Positions 7,447-15,381 of a stretch of DNA of 64,000 nucleotides are shown one piece after another. Made by a program: the position numbers and the translations under genes. The stretch is from Pseudobutyrivibrio sp. ACV-2 (GTDB taxonomy: Bacteria > Bacillota > Clostridia > Lachnospirales > Lachnospiraceae). Each line of letters opens with the position of its first letter. Within the stretch, counting starts at the first letter, position 1. The stretch is from contig NZ_FNQZ01000007.1 in NCBI RefSeq assembly GCF_900107545.1, positions 1-64,000 on the forward strand. Direction: 5' to 3'. The notes below the pieces were generated by a model. That model had not been told where the DNA came from and did no database searches. It saw only the letters and a program-made list of their open reading frames with translations.

Positions 7447-7938
7447 ATGAAGAAAGGTCCATATGTTGAAGGAATACTGGGGATTATGTTTCTACTAACA
7501 TCACTTATTATGGGGTACAAATATGTAGGTGGTTATTTTGTTAATTTTATTGATTATCCATCCTTGATTCTGCTTTGTTTTCTACTACTTATTTCTTTAT
7601 ATGCTGGAAACCAATTACGCTACTTTGCACAGGCAATAAAGAATGCCTTTATTAAATCGTCAAAGGAAATCAGTAAATCTGACATAAAAAGAATGGAATA
7701 TTCTATAGATTATGCTATAAAGGTTTTGATGTTCGGAGGAATGTTTTTTGCTGTAATTTATCTATTTACCTTTTTTCAAAATTTGCCGGCTTCAGCTGAT
7801 TATGAGATAGTGTTGATTAATGTTGCTATTGCATTTCTTTCTGTTTTTTGGTCATTATTCTTTAGTCTGTTTTTAGTACAGATAAAGGGGCGAATACATA
7901 ATTTAAGCAATCATTTAGGGGATGGAGAGACGTTATAA
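7447..7938 (+). CDS. MotA/TolQ-like small membrane protein
   Basis: 163 residues with about four transmembrane segments. The segment GGYFVNFIDYPSLILLCFLLLISLYAG, then LRYFAQAIKNAFIK, closely recalls the first part of flagellar stator MotA (GG...FIDIPSLLIV...F..A.K.AF), and the C-terminal pair of helices fits the same layout, but the protein is much shorter than MotA (about 260) and lacks a MotB partner here. ATG 7447 is chosen because GGGAGG lies 6 bases upstream. Function unknown. Confidence 0.55.
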   Translation: MKKGPYVEGILGIMFLLTSLIMGYKYVGGYFVNFIDYPSLILLCFLLLISLYAGNQLRYFAQAIKNAFIKSSKEISKSDIKRMEYSIDYAIKVLMFGGMFFAVIYLFTFFQNLPASADYEIVLINVAIAFLSVFWSLFFSLFLVQIKGRIHNLSNHLGDGETL

Positions 7939-7974
7939 GTTTAGATTTTATTTGTTGTTGAAAATGGTATCACC

Positions 7975-8002
7975 ACTAGGCGGGGCTTATGCTCCGCCTA
8001 GT
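7975..8002 (-). terminator. Hairpin at the end of the IS66 transposase gene
   Basis: ACTAGGCGGGGC/GCTCCGCCTAGT stem with TTAT loop and one mismatch. It overlaps the last codons of the transposase and probably ends its transcript; the T-tract on the minus strand is weak. Confidence 0.5.
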
Positions 8003-9732
8003 AGTTCATTTAGGGTGAAAGGATTCCCTGAAGTAAGCCTCTGTAATGCAGTTACTTCGTTGACTCCATTTCTGAGACAGGTTTCAAGGTAAGTCCTTAT
8101 ATCAGCAAAATAGCCAGCTGATTCAACAGATTGATATTGTCCAGATACCTTCAGTTTTGTCTTTTGACCTCTGAGACCACGCTCTGCAAGATTGTTGGTT
8201 GGAGGCACATCAAAATCCTTTACCCATAAAAAATAGTTCTTTTTGTAGTCGTTAATTCGATTCATGAGCCTGCGTTCATCGGACTCATAAAAATGACCTG
8301 TAGATTCTTCGTGCTCAGATGTTGCTACAGTCATGATCTTATCAACCTGATGAATGACATCTCTGTACTTAGATCTTGGAAAAGAATCTCCACCAGACGC
8401 AATAATCTGATTCCTTTCATGAATGGTGGAAGCGATTAGTTCGTTAAGCTGACTAGCCCAGGAGTGATGGCATATGTCGTTCAATGATTTTAAATCCCTT
8501 TCTAAATGTTGATTACATTCTGCGTTTTCAAAATAGAAATCATCGTTATAATTTACAAGTACATGGTCATGAACAACAACGGTATCAGGTCCAAGAGCAC
8601 CTAACACGGCGTCTTCATCAAGACCATCCCTTGCTTTAGTTTCATGAGCCTTAAATAATGCCAGTTTGTTATTGCCGTAGAATCTCATGCAGCCACGCTT
8701 CGTATTTACGAATATGACAGTATCGTCCCAATGAACAACATGAGATTTGATTATTTCAAGTCTCACAGCTTCAACAAAAGATTTTAAACCAAGAGAAGCT
8801 CTCCGTTGCTGCTTGCAGATAAATCCTTCACTAATAGATATGCCATTTCCAAGGAAGCCATCTATAAGCCTTTTGGCCCGGTTTATGCTGATGTATCCTA
8901 AATCAAGTAAAGCTAGAATCATAGCTTTTATGTTGCTGCCGTATTGAGTTTGCTCCTTCAAATGTAATGGTATGGAAGAGTGAACTATCTTGCCGCAATC
9001 AAGGCATTTGTAAACATAAAAATGATGTCTGCGATTGATAATCTTTATTTCAAAATCAATTTCGTCTTTGTCAATACAATCCACGTATTCAAGATTCCTA
9101 CTACCACAGGATGGACATTCGGTTAAAATATGATAACGGTCATCATTTATCTTATTATCTGGAATTGGCGCTAACGAATGTTTTTCATGTCCAGGTTGAC
9201 CACCTCTTTTTAGTTCTGATTTTTCTCTTAGATTTTGAATAACTTTGTTTTTGCCAATAGGAGTTTTGCTAGTTGGAAGCCCACTGTTAGTACCATCAGT
9301 ATCATTTTTAGCTTTCTCTTTTTGAAGTTCTTCCTTCAATGCATTGATTTGATCCAAAAGGTCTTTATTGTCGGAAGAATCTGATCCTAAAATAGCATCA
9401 AGGCGTGACTGAAGTTCTTCGCATTTAGCCTTATATTCATCACGTTCTTTTTCAATATCTTCTTTGTCTAGCTGCGCGTCTCTGGCTGCGATTTTAAAAT
9501 TCTCTGTGATTTTTACTTGCTGCTGCCAGTTATTCTTGAATCGTTCAGCTTCTTTTTTCCAATGGAGCATTTCCTGATGCTCTTTATTCCTAGCCTTAAG
9601 ATTTGATGCTTTTTCTGGAACAGTGTAGGTACCAGCATCAACTTCTGCTAGCATCTTTTTGAGCTTTTTATTTTCGCGCGCAAGAGCAAGACATTCCTGG
9701 CGTCTTTTTTCGTAGGCTTCATCTTTAGTCAT
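7987..9732 (-). CDS. tnpC: IS66 family transposase
   Basis: A 581-residue transposase. The N-terminal 160 residues are coiled coil (EKERDEYKAKCEELQSRLD). A zinc-binding segment follows (CPSCGSRNLEYVDC, CLDCG). The DDE catalytic domain has VVHWDDTVIF, ECNQHLERDLKSL and DVPPTNNLAERGLRGQK, the IS66 signature with the final glutamate. It ends with LRNGVNEVTALQRL and a short IS66 C-terminal tail. It is intact, so the element may still be active. It lies 10 bp after its accessory ORF. Confidence 0.93.
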   Translation of the reverse strand: MTKDEAYEKRRQECLALARENKKLKKMLAEVDAGTYTVPEKASNLKARNKEHQEMLHWKKEAERFKNNWQQQVKITENFKIAARDAQLDKEDIEKERDEYKAKCEELQSRLDAILGSDSSDNKDLLDQINALKEELQKEKAKNDTDGTNSGLPTSKTPIGKNKVIQNLREKSELKRGGQPGHEKHSLAPIPDNKINDDRYHILTECPSCGSRNLEYVDCIDKDEIDFEIKIINRRHHFYVYKCLDCGKIVHSSIPLHLKEQTQYGSNIKAMILALLDLGYISINRAKRLIDGFLGNGISISEGFICKQQRRASLGLKSFVEAVRLEIIKSHVVHWDDTVIFVNTKRGCMRFYGNNKLALFKAHETKARDGLDEDAVLGALGPDTVVVHDHVLVNYNDDFYFENAECNQHLERDLKSLNDICHHSWASQLNELIASTIHERNQIIASGGDSFPRSKYRDVIHQVDKIMTVATSEHEESTGHFYESDERRLMNRINDYKKNYFLWVKDFDVPPTNNLAERGLRGQKTKLKVSGQYQSVESAGYFADIRTYLETCLRNGVNEVTALQRLTSGNPFTLNELLGGA

Positions 9733-9742
9733 TTAACAACAC

Positions 9743-10066
9743 CTATTTCCTGAGCTTGTTGACGGTCTCTTTAAGGGATGCTACTTGAGATTTGAGAGCT
9801 TCGTTTTCGCCTAATAGACGTTTTACTTCAGACTGAAGCTCTTTAACTGTTGTTGGCATCTGATATTCATTCTCTTCAGGAACATAATTAGGACTACGTT
9901 TCCTGCATCTACCGTCAGTAGGTACAATTTCTCCAGTAGTCTCATCCACACGACCTATAAGAGTTCTTTTTGAGCGGGATTGCTTTTTTTCTTTGTCCCA
10001 CTGATAAGTGGTTTCATAGGCATAAGTGATGCCAGATCTTTTGTCTTTGTTATATGTAATGGCCAC
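9743..10066 (-). CDS. IS66-associated accessory ORF
   Basis: A 107-residue protein starting at GTG 10066, preceded by AAAGGAGGGATATC; the ATG further upstream at 10105 lies inside the promoter -10 region and is rejected. The first half (ITYNKDKRSGITYAYE, WDKEKKQSRSKRTLIGRVD, TGEIVPTDGR) resembles the N-terminal part of IS1634-type transposases; the second half is coiled coil (LQSEVKRLLGENEALKSQVASLKETVNKLRK region). It may help TnpC bind DNA or oligomerise. Confidence 0.7.
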   Translation of the reverse strand: MAITYNKDKRSGITYAYETTYQWDKEKKQSRSKRTLIGRVDETTGEIVPTDGRCRKRSPNYVPEENEYQMPTTVKELQSEVKRLLGENEALKSQVASLKETVNKLRK

Positions 10067-10081
10067 GATATCCCTCCTTTC

Positions 10082-10122
10082 ATCGTCATGTATAGTATAA
10101 CACATGACGATTTTAAAGTAAA
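10082..10122 (-). promoter_or_regulatory. IS66 promoter with palindromic operator
   Basis: On the minus strand, -35 TTTACT (10117-10122) and -10 TATACT (10094-10099) are 17 bp apart. The -10 is framed by the perfect 9-bp inverted repeat ATCGTCATG (10082-10090) / CATGACGAT (10103-10111). A third copy, AAATCGTCATGTG, lies at 10183-10195. This suggests self-control by an element-encoded protein. Confidence 0.6.
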
Positions 10123-10123
10123 G

Positions 10124-10167
10124 AAAAAAAGTGCAAAAAATCCTATAAAATCAAGGATTTTTGCACT
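10124..10167 (-). terminator. Inward-blocking terminator at the IS66 right end
   Basis: AGTGCAAAAAATCC (10130-10143) pairs with GGATTTTTGCACT (10155-10167), one bulge, followed on the minus strand by a run of T. It would stop outside transcription from entering the transposase genes. Confidence 0.65.
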
Positions 10168-10223
10168 TGTGGCGACCAGTGTAAATCGTCATGTGAATAT
10201 AAAAATAGATTGTGAAGCTAGAA

Positions 10224-10250
10224 TGACTGTGAATAGTAACCGCATAAAAT
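10224..10250. repeat. Dispersed repeat copy 2
   Basis: TGACTGTGAATAGTAA (10224-10239) followed by C and CGCATAAAAT (10241-10250): the same two blocks as at 7270-7294, with the 16-mer inverted relative to the 10-mer. Confidence 0.6.
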
Positions 10251-10260
10251 CAACGTTTGT

Positions 10261-10293
10261 GAGCTGTGCTTTTTAAAGTACAGCTCATTTTTT
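10261..10293 (+). terminator. Terminator right of the IS66 element
   Basis: GAGCTGTGCTTT/AAAGTACAGCTC stem (one mismatch) with a T-rich tail. There is no + strand gene directly upstream, so it probably served the gene now separated by the insertion sequence. Confidence 0.65.
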
Positions 10294-10375
10294 ATTATAG
10301 AATCAGAAGGAGACTAGTGCCTAGTAAGTAGGGCGGAGTGAATAATTGAAAATATGAAGGAGAGGATTGTGGAAG

Positions 10376-10783
10376 ATGAAAAATAGAGAAGTACTTGAAT
10401 CAATGAACAAAGAAGATTTAATCGAGCTGATAATTCAATATGGAGACAATGGCTTGTTTCCGATTGAGCTTTTTACATTAAAGGCTGAGTATGATTTTTC
10501 TTATGATGATTTAGCAAAATGTTGGCAGGAAATTCTTAGAAAAGCTCTCATGATGGATCAAGATGAAGATGGTAATGCAGCTGAAGTTTTAGCAACTGGT
10601 GCAGAACTCTTATTTGAGCAAATTAAGAGGATAGATGCAGAAGAAGTGAATCTACTTTTGGAGACTATGATTGAGAATCTAGAAAGGGCTGCAGAGGAAG
10701 ATGGTATTGGAATGCATGAAGATTCTGAATGGATGTATCTGCAGGTCAAGGATGATATCGAGGAGTATTGTGGGGAAATATAA
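10376..10783 (+). CDS. Hypothetical acidic protein (135 aa)
   Basis: The product is all-helical and acidic (REVLESMNKEDLIELIIQYGDNG...; EEVNLLLETMIENLERAAEEDG). No known family recognised. The ribosome site AAGGAGAGG (10357-10365) would serve either TTG 10367 or ATG 10376; I give ATG as start. No secretion signal, so it is probably cytosolic. Confidence 0.6.
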   Translation: MKNREVLESMNKEDLIELIIQYGDNGLFPIELFTLKAEYDFSYDDLAKCWQEILRKALMMDQDEDGNAAEVLATGAELLFEQIKRIDAEEVNLLLETMIENLERAAEEDGIGMHEDSEWMYLQVKDDIEEYCGEI

Positions 10784-10908
10784 TTTGCACATGTCGAAAA
10801 GAACGCTGCTTTATTAGTAAATGATAATTTTTAGTGAGATTGATTGATTTGAAGCGATATAAATGCTATATTCATTTTTAATTGACTAAATACAAATGGT
10901 GGGGGAAT

Positions 10909-12162
10909 ATGGACAATTCGCGAATTGAATCTAATGATATGCCAGAATGGCAAGGAGGGCCTGGAACTAATCAAAGATTCCATACGGTTCATCCAGATGG
11001 TCTAAATGCTCAGCAGATAAATAGCAGTTATACTGTTAATGTTAATCAAGGGAATTCTGATGAAAATGAGCCTTCTATTAAGGGTACTAGTTTGATTGAA
11101 GACTGGGCAGTTTTAGTTAAACGCTATCCTTTATTTTTTGGTATTAATATTGGTATTGTTGTTGTACTTAGTGTGGCAGTTATATTTCTTTTGAAAAATG
11201 TTATTAGTATGGCATCAAAAGATTATGAAGATGTAAAGGAATCTATTGATTCTTTAGCGGAAGAGATGCATACATCAAATAAAGCTATTACAGACGAGAT
11301 ATACGCATTTAACGGGAAATTAAGTAGTTTAAACGCGAAAGTAGAAGATATTATTGTTCTTCGTTCAAATACTAATCAAACTATTACCGTTGAACCTAAT
11401 GAAGTCTATCCTACAGGTGCGGCGTACGGTGTTCCGAAAATTGATGCAAACGAGATTGTAGGTATTGATGTAAATGGAACAGAATATAGGCCTTCAGAAT
11501 TAGTTGGAAAAACAGTTTTATTGGCTTATAGAGAGGACGATTATGAAGTCTTTTTCTATGGACAAATAAATGACTCATATCATTGGGATGGTTATTGTAT
11601 TACAAATGCCTATACTAGCGATGGATATTTATATGGTATATGTGAATCGAATTTTAGTGATGGTAACCGTTTGGATTATATTTCTTTATACAGAGAGGGT
11701 AATTCTGATAATTATATTTATGCAAATAGATTTTTATATAATGGAAAAAATGAGGGGGAAACTCTTGTTTATAATATAAAAAATCTTACACCTAAAGTGT
11801 TTACCTATGACAATGTTAGAGCTACTGATATTCTTTATGTGAGTAGCTTTTTGAGAGAGTTAACGGGTATCTCTGTTGTTAAGTATTATAATGGAACTAC
11901 TGTAGACAATCTTTATGATGATGATACTGGAGAGGCCTACTCGATTGAATTTGACTCTGAAGGTGAAGTTATTCGAGTTTATCATGGCAAATTTGTAAAG
12001 GGTAAATGGAAAGATTCTTCTGATAGTGCGTTTGTGATTGTGTACGATCCTGACAAGACACAGTACTATGTAAAAAAGGACCTTTTAAGAACAATTCTTC
12101 TACTCAAACAAAACCAGATTATCTGTCAGAAGAAGAATTATCCGAATATATTTCGCTTATAG
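10909..12162 (+). CDS. Single-pass membrane protein with C-terminal frameshift
   Basis: ATG 10909 follows GGGGGA. Residues 1-80 are polar; a transmembrane helix lies near 82-104 (FFGINIGIVVVLSVAVIFLL), then a coiled-coil stretch (DYEDVKESIDSLAEEMHTSNK) and a large strand-rich, Tyr/Asp-rich domain, probably outside the cell. The frame given stops at 12162 with an odd Leu/Ile/Lys-rich end. Shifting -1 at the heptamer A AAA AAG (12072-12078) gives a natural-looking acidic end (YLSEEELSEYISLIDIEQ...) to 12191. Family unknown. Confidence 0.6.
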   Translation: MDNSRIESNDMPEWQGGPGTNQRFHTVHPDGLNAQQINSSYTVNVNQGNSDENEPSIKGTSLIEDWAVLVKRYPLFFGINIGIVVVLSVAVIFLLKNVISMASKDYEDVKESIDSLAEEMHTSNKAITDEIYAFNGKLSSLNAKVEDIIVLRSNTNQTITVEPNEVYPTGAAYGVPKIDANEIVGIDVNGTEYRPSELVGKTVLLAYREDDYEVFFYGQINDSYHWDGYCITNAYTSDGYLYGICESNFSDGNRLDYISLYREGNSDNYIYANRFLYNGKNEGETLVYNIKNLTPKVFTYDNVRATDILYVSSFLRELTGISVVKYYNGTTVDNLYDDDTGEAYSIEFDSEGEVIRVYHGKFVKGKWKDSSDSAFVIVYDPDKTQYYVKKDLLRTILLLKQNQIICQKKNYPNIFRL

Positions 12163-12403
12163 ATATTGAGCAAAAATTAGTCTGGAAATAATAATTTTGT
12201 AAAGCATGTAGTAAAACGAATGCTATTTAGAACTGCATTAATATAAGAATTTTTTTAAGTTTTCAAGGCTTTTTTCTTTTATCTTATAAAACAATTTTTA
12301 AACATACAAAGTATGACATTTGTGTGATAACCTAAGTGCTATTCTTATCTCATTAAAACAGATGAATAATTTTCGATATGATGAGGAATGAGGAGGTTTA
12401 GCT

Positions 12404-12673
12404 ATGAAGACAATTAATTCTAAAAATTCAGTTGTATCATTTATGGAAACACTTAAATTCAGGTTCGATAATCTTATGGAGGAAAGGGCACTTAAGATTG
12501 CACTGGATAAACTTGGATATTCAAAAGATGATATTCAGTATTCTAGAGTTAGCTGTGTTGCAGGTTTGAAAATATATGATATAAAGATTATTGCTGGTGG
12601 GCAAACCTATTATTATACCGTAGATATGACAACAGGCAGGTTTAAATCAAAAACAGTAGTTTATGCGTATTAG
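12404..12673 (+). CDS. Hypothetical small protein (89 aa)
   Basis: ATG 12404 follows AGGAGG by 7 bases. The second half (LKIYDIKIIAGGQTYYYTVDMTTGRFKS) looks like a PepSY-type strand-turn-strand ending in a D-TG-F motif, after a helical first half (EERALKIALDKLGYSKDDI). PepSY-like is an inference; no signal peptide is seen. It is followed by a very strong terminator. Confidence 0.6.
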   Translation: MKTINSKNSVVSFMETLKFRFDNLMEERALKIALDKLGYSKDDIQYSRVSCVAGLKIYDIKIIAGGQTYYYTVDMTTGRFKSKTVVYAY

Positions 12674-12692
12674 TTACATTGTTAAATGAGAT

Positions 12693-12755
12693 ACCGGTTC
12701 CAACAAGACATAGTCTGAAAAGACAAAAATAAAGTCTTGTTGGAACCGGTTTTTG
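12693..12755 (+). terminator. Strong terminator after the PepSY-like gene
   Basis: A perfect 17-bp stem (12693-12709 with 12734-12750) starting ACCGGTTCC, with a TTTTTG tail. The loop contains a second small hairpin GTCT-GAAA-AGAC with a GNRA-type tetraloop. Confidence 0.9.
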
Positions 12756-12909
12756 TATATATGGAATATTTAAGAATAAAACAATAAAAAATTATCGTAA
12801 AACGATAAAAAAGTATTGATAAACGACTAACATAATGGTATAAAGATAATAGTTAAAAAATGATATTAGTTTAGGTTATTTGCCAAATATATTTGTCTTG
12901 GAGGATATT

Positions 12910-13386
12910 ATGCAAAACAATCTAAATAGAAGTGTAAAAGTAATTTTAGATTTATGTTTTTACATTGGATTAATTCTAGAAATATTAGTTCCAGTTGGTT
13001 TGAAATATGCCGTACAGCTTATAGTTAAACTACTGGGTGATACCACAGAATATACTAAAATTTTAGATCATTATCCTTATGCCATTATTTCGATTATGCT
13101 TGTTGGTGCTTCTACTTTAGCTATTTTATATGAGCTTAGAAAAATGATGAAAACAGTGATTAATGATGATTGTTTCGTGAAGCAGAATGTTACAAGTTTG
13201 TATAGAATGGGAACATACGCATTTGTAATCACAGTGTTAAAACTTTTAAGGTGTTTTGTATATTTTACACCTGCAGCTGTTATCGTAGCAGGCGTTTTTC
13301 TCTTCGCAGGATTGTTTAGTAAGGTGCTTGCCAGAGTTTTTGATACAGCAGTTAGATATAAGGAAGAGAATGATTTAACAATTTAA
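12910..13386 (+). CDS. DUF2975 domain membrane protein
   Basis: 158 residues with four predicted transmembrane helices (about 13-33, 58-78, 98-118, 122-142) and the ELRKMMKTVINDDCFVKQNVTSLYRMG segment that typifies DUF2975. ATG 12910 follows GGAGG; the TTG at 12880 has no ribosome site. DUF2975 genes are nearly always followed by a YozG-type regulator, as here. Confidence 0.8.
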   Translation: MQNNLNRSVKVILDLCFYIGLILEILVPVGLKYAVQLIVKLLGDTTEYTKILDHYPYAIISIMLVGASTLAILYELRKMMKTVINDDCFVKQNVTSLYRMGTYAFVITVLKLLRCFVYFTPAAVIVAGVFLFAGLFSKVLARVFDTAVRYKEENDLTI

Positions 13387-13411
13387 TTACTGTGTGATAC
13401 GGGTGTAATTT

Positions 13412-13633
13412 ATGATAGTTATAAATTTAGATGTAATGATGGCAAAACGAAAAATAGGATTGACTGAGTTGGCAGGTAAAGTAGGAATTACCATGGCAAA
13501 TCTCTCAATCTTAAAAAATAATAAAGCAAAGGCTGTACGTTTTGAAACCTTGGAAGCAATATGTAAGGCATTAGATTGTCAGCCTGGAGATATCTTGGAA
13601 TATGTTCCAGATGAAACAGAGGAGGAAGAGTGA
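13412..13633 (+). CDS. YozG-like XRE family regulator
   Basis: 73 residues consisting of one helix-turn-helix: MMAKRKIGLTELAGKVGITMANLSILKNNKAKAVRFETLEAICKALDC, then an acidic end QPGDILEYVPDETEEEE, the YozG form. Start is ATG 13412. It lies 25 bp after the DUF2975 gene and its stop touches the next gene (one base between), so the three genes form an operon and the protein probably represses it. Confidence 0.85.
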   Translation: MIVINLDVMMAKRKIGLTELAGKVGITMANLSILKNNKAKAVRFETLEAICKALDCQPGDILEYVPDETEEEE

Positions 13634-13634
13634 T

Positions 13635-15194
13635 ATGAATAATGATTATAGTGGACCACAGTATGGTCAGAATGTGGCAGTGCAAGCTGTCCAACCAAAT
13701 GAAAACTATTCACAATGTACGAATGCTGAAGCCGTAAAAGGCAATGGGGCTGTATTCAAAAAATATGGATTGTTATCTTTGATTTTTGGTATTTTATATA
13801 CTTTCTGTTTGTATAAAAATCATTCAGGAATCACATATCCATTTTTTATGCTAGGAGCTCTAACTATTCTTTATTTCATTAGAAAAAAGGACGGTCTATC
13901 TTTATTGGCATCAAAAAATGGTAATAAAGGGCTTGGATTATTTTATATAGTGTCATTAATGCTTCTGTCTATTCATAAGTGCCTGAGCGGCAGCGGACTA
14001 CTTATCGTACTAGATGGTATTGCTATATTCCTTTTATATTATAGCTTTGTAATTAATCTGTATTTGGATACTACAAATTGGGATATTGCAGCATGGTTTG
14101 AGGGGATGCTTTTCACCGCCATGGCTCCATTCTCAGCATTTCTTAATCCTTTGTATGACTGTGCTGATTGGTTTAAGAATAAAAATGGAAATCTAACAAA
14201 AGAAAAGAAACAAACAATATCAGCAGCCATTATCGGAGCAGTATGTGCAGTTCCAATGCTAATCATTGTTATTTTATTACTTAGCTCAGCTGATGCTGTT
14301 TTTTCAAGAATGATGGAAAAAATATATGAGTCTATACATTTACCAGATAATGTGTGGGATATATTATGGATTGCAGTTACTTTTGTTATTTCGGCATTTC
14401 TGGCATACCTGGTTCCCTATGTTTTACAGGCTGGAGAATTCAAGGTCAAAGGTGAGAAGCACGGCAATAATAATCCAGTAATTGCTATTACGTTTACTGG
14501 AATGATGGGATTTGTGTATTTGGTATTCTGTCTGATACAGTTTATGTTCCTATTTACAAAAACTATGTCATTGCCAGCAGGTTATACCTATGCTAAATAT
14601 GCTAGAGAAGGCTTTTATCAGCTTCTGGCAGTTTGCCTTATAAATATTGTTATGGTTTCTGTGTGCACTAGGGCTTTTAGAAAATCAAGGGTTCTTACAG
14701 CCATACTTACAGTAATTGCAGCATGCACATACATAATGATTGCATCATCAACGCTGAGAATGCTTCTTTATATTAAAGTTTACAATCTTACATTCATGAG
14801 AGTGTTTGTGTTATGGTTTTTAGCAGTACTGTGTTTTTGGCTTGCTTTCCTCATGGTTGATTTATTCCGTGAGAGGTTCCCTGTATTTAAAGCCTGCATG
14901 ATTGTCATAACAGTTGCATACATTGGATTTATATATACAAACCCTGAGTATCAAATTGCAAAATACGATTTGAAGGCTGTTGAGGGTGGACGTGTGGAGC
15001 AGTATCAGTCGGTAGAAGATTATATTGTAAATGAATTATCTACAGACGCAGTGCCAGCACTTGTTGGACACAGCAAACTCTTGCATAGATATGAGCTTTA
15101 CCTTATTGATGAGGAACGCTTTGATGATATTAATCATGATTCCATAAGAACATTTAATTTATCAAATTATAGGGCAAAAAAGATATTCAAATAA
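13635..15194 (+). CDS. DUF4173/DUF4153 polytopic membrane protein
   Basis: 519 residues: a polar N-terminus of about 45 residues, then about 12 transmembrane helices (for example GLFYIVSLMLLSIHKCL, IIGAVCAVPMLIIVILLLS), and a soluble C-terminal tail of about 75 residues. The DLFRERFPVFK and Tyr-X-NPEYQIAKYD features match the DUF4173 family. ATG 13635 is preferred over the upstream start because GAGGAAGAG lies at the right distance. Function unknown. Confidence 0.75.
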   Translation: MNNDYSGPQYGQNVAVQAVQPNENYSQCTNAEAVKGNGAVFKKYGLLSLIFGILYTFCLYKNHSGITYPFFMLGALTILYFIRKKDGLSLLASKNGNKGLGLFYIVSLMLLSIHKCLSGSGLLIVLDGIAIFLLYYSFVINLYLDTTNWDIAAWFEGMLFTAMAPFSAFLNPLYDCADWFKNKNGNLTKEKKQTISAAIIGAVCAVPMLIIVILLLSSADAVFSRMMEKIYESIHLPDNVWDILWIAVTFVISAFLAYLVPYVLQAGEFKVKGEKHGNNNPVIAITFTGMMGFVYLVFCLIQFMFLFTKTMSLPAGYTYAKYAREGFYQLLAVCLINIVMVSVCTRAFRKSRVLTAILTVIAACTYIMIASSTLRMLLYIKVYNLTFMRVFVLWFLAVLCFWLAFLMVDLFRERFPVFKACMIVITVAYIGFIYTNPEYQIAKYDLKAVEGGRVEQYQSVEDYIVNELSTDAVPALVGHSKLLHRYELYLIDEERFDDINHDSIRTFNLSNYRAKKIFK

Positions 15195-15212
15195 TCTGTA
15201 TAAAGCGATATT

Positions 15213-15246
15213 AAGAGATCGGTCGTATGACTGGTCTCTTTTATTT
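15213..15246 (+). terminator. Terminator after the DUF4173 gene
   Basis: AAGAGATCGGTC/GACTGGTCTCTT stem with G-U pairs and a TTATTTT tail. Confidence 0.8.
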
Positions 15247-15288
15247 TGAAATATGTACAAAAACCAATATAGACAATTGATGTATATG

Positions 15289-15348
15289 CACAAACTTGTG
15301 TTTAAAATGTGAAAATATATTGACGCAGAAATGATGCAAACGTAATAT
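15289..15348 (+). promoter_or_regulatory. Promoter and possible operator of the GH32 gene
   Basis: -35 TTGACG (15320-15325), 17-bp spacer, -10 TAATAT (15343-15348). The near-palindrome CACAAACTTGTG (15289-15300) just upstream could bind a regulator; that part is inference. Confidence 0.6.
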
Positions 15349-15381
15349 TAAAATGTAAAAACGTAAAAGAGAGGTGTGCAT

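Larger units (their letters stand above)
7960..10200 (-). mobile_element. IS66-type insertion sequence (ISBst12-like), boundaries approximate
   Basis: Contains an IS66 transposase (TnpC) and one accessory ORF, no IS66 TnpB; this layout resembles the ISBst12 subgroup. A 12-bp hairpin lies at its left end and a terminator plus CGTCATG repeats at its right end. I could not define terminal inverted repeats or a target duplication with confidence, so the limits are estimates. Confidence 0.75.

Noticed and set aside
7940-10260. Terminal inverted repeats and 8-bp duplication of the IS66 element
   Set aside because: TGGTATCACCAC on the left and TGGTCGCCAC on the right look partly alike, but flanking 8-mers do not match, so exact ends were not called.
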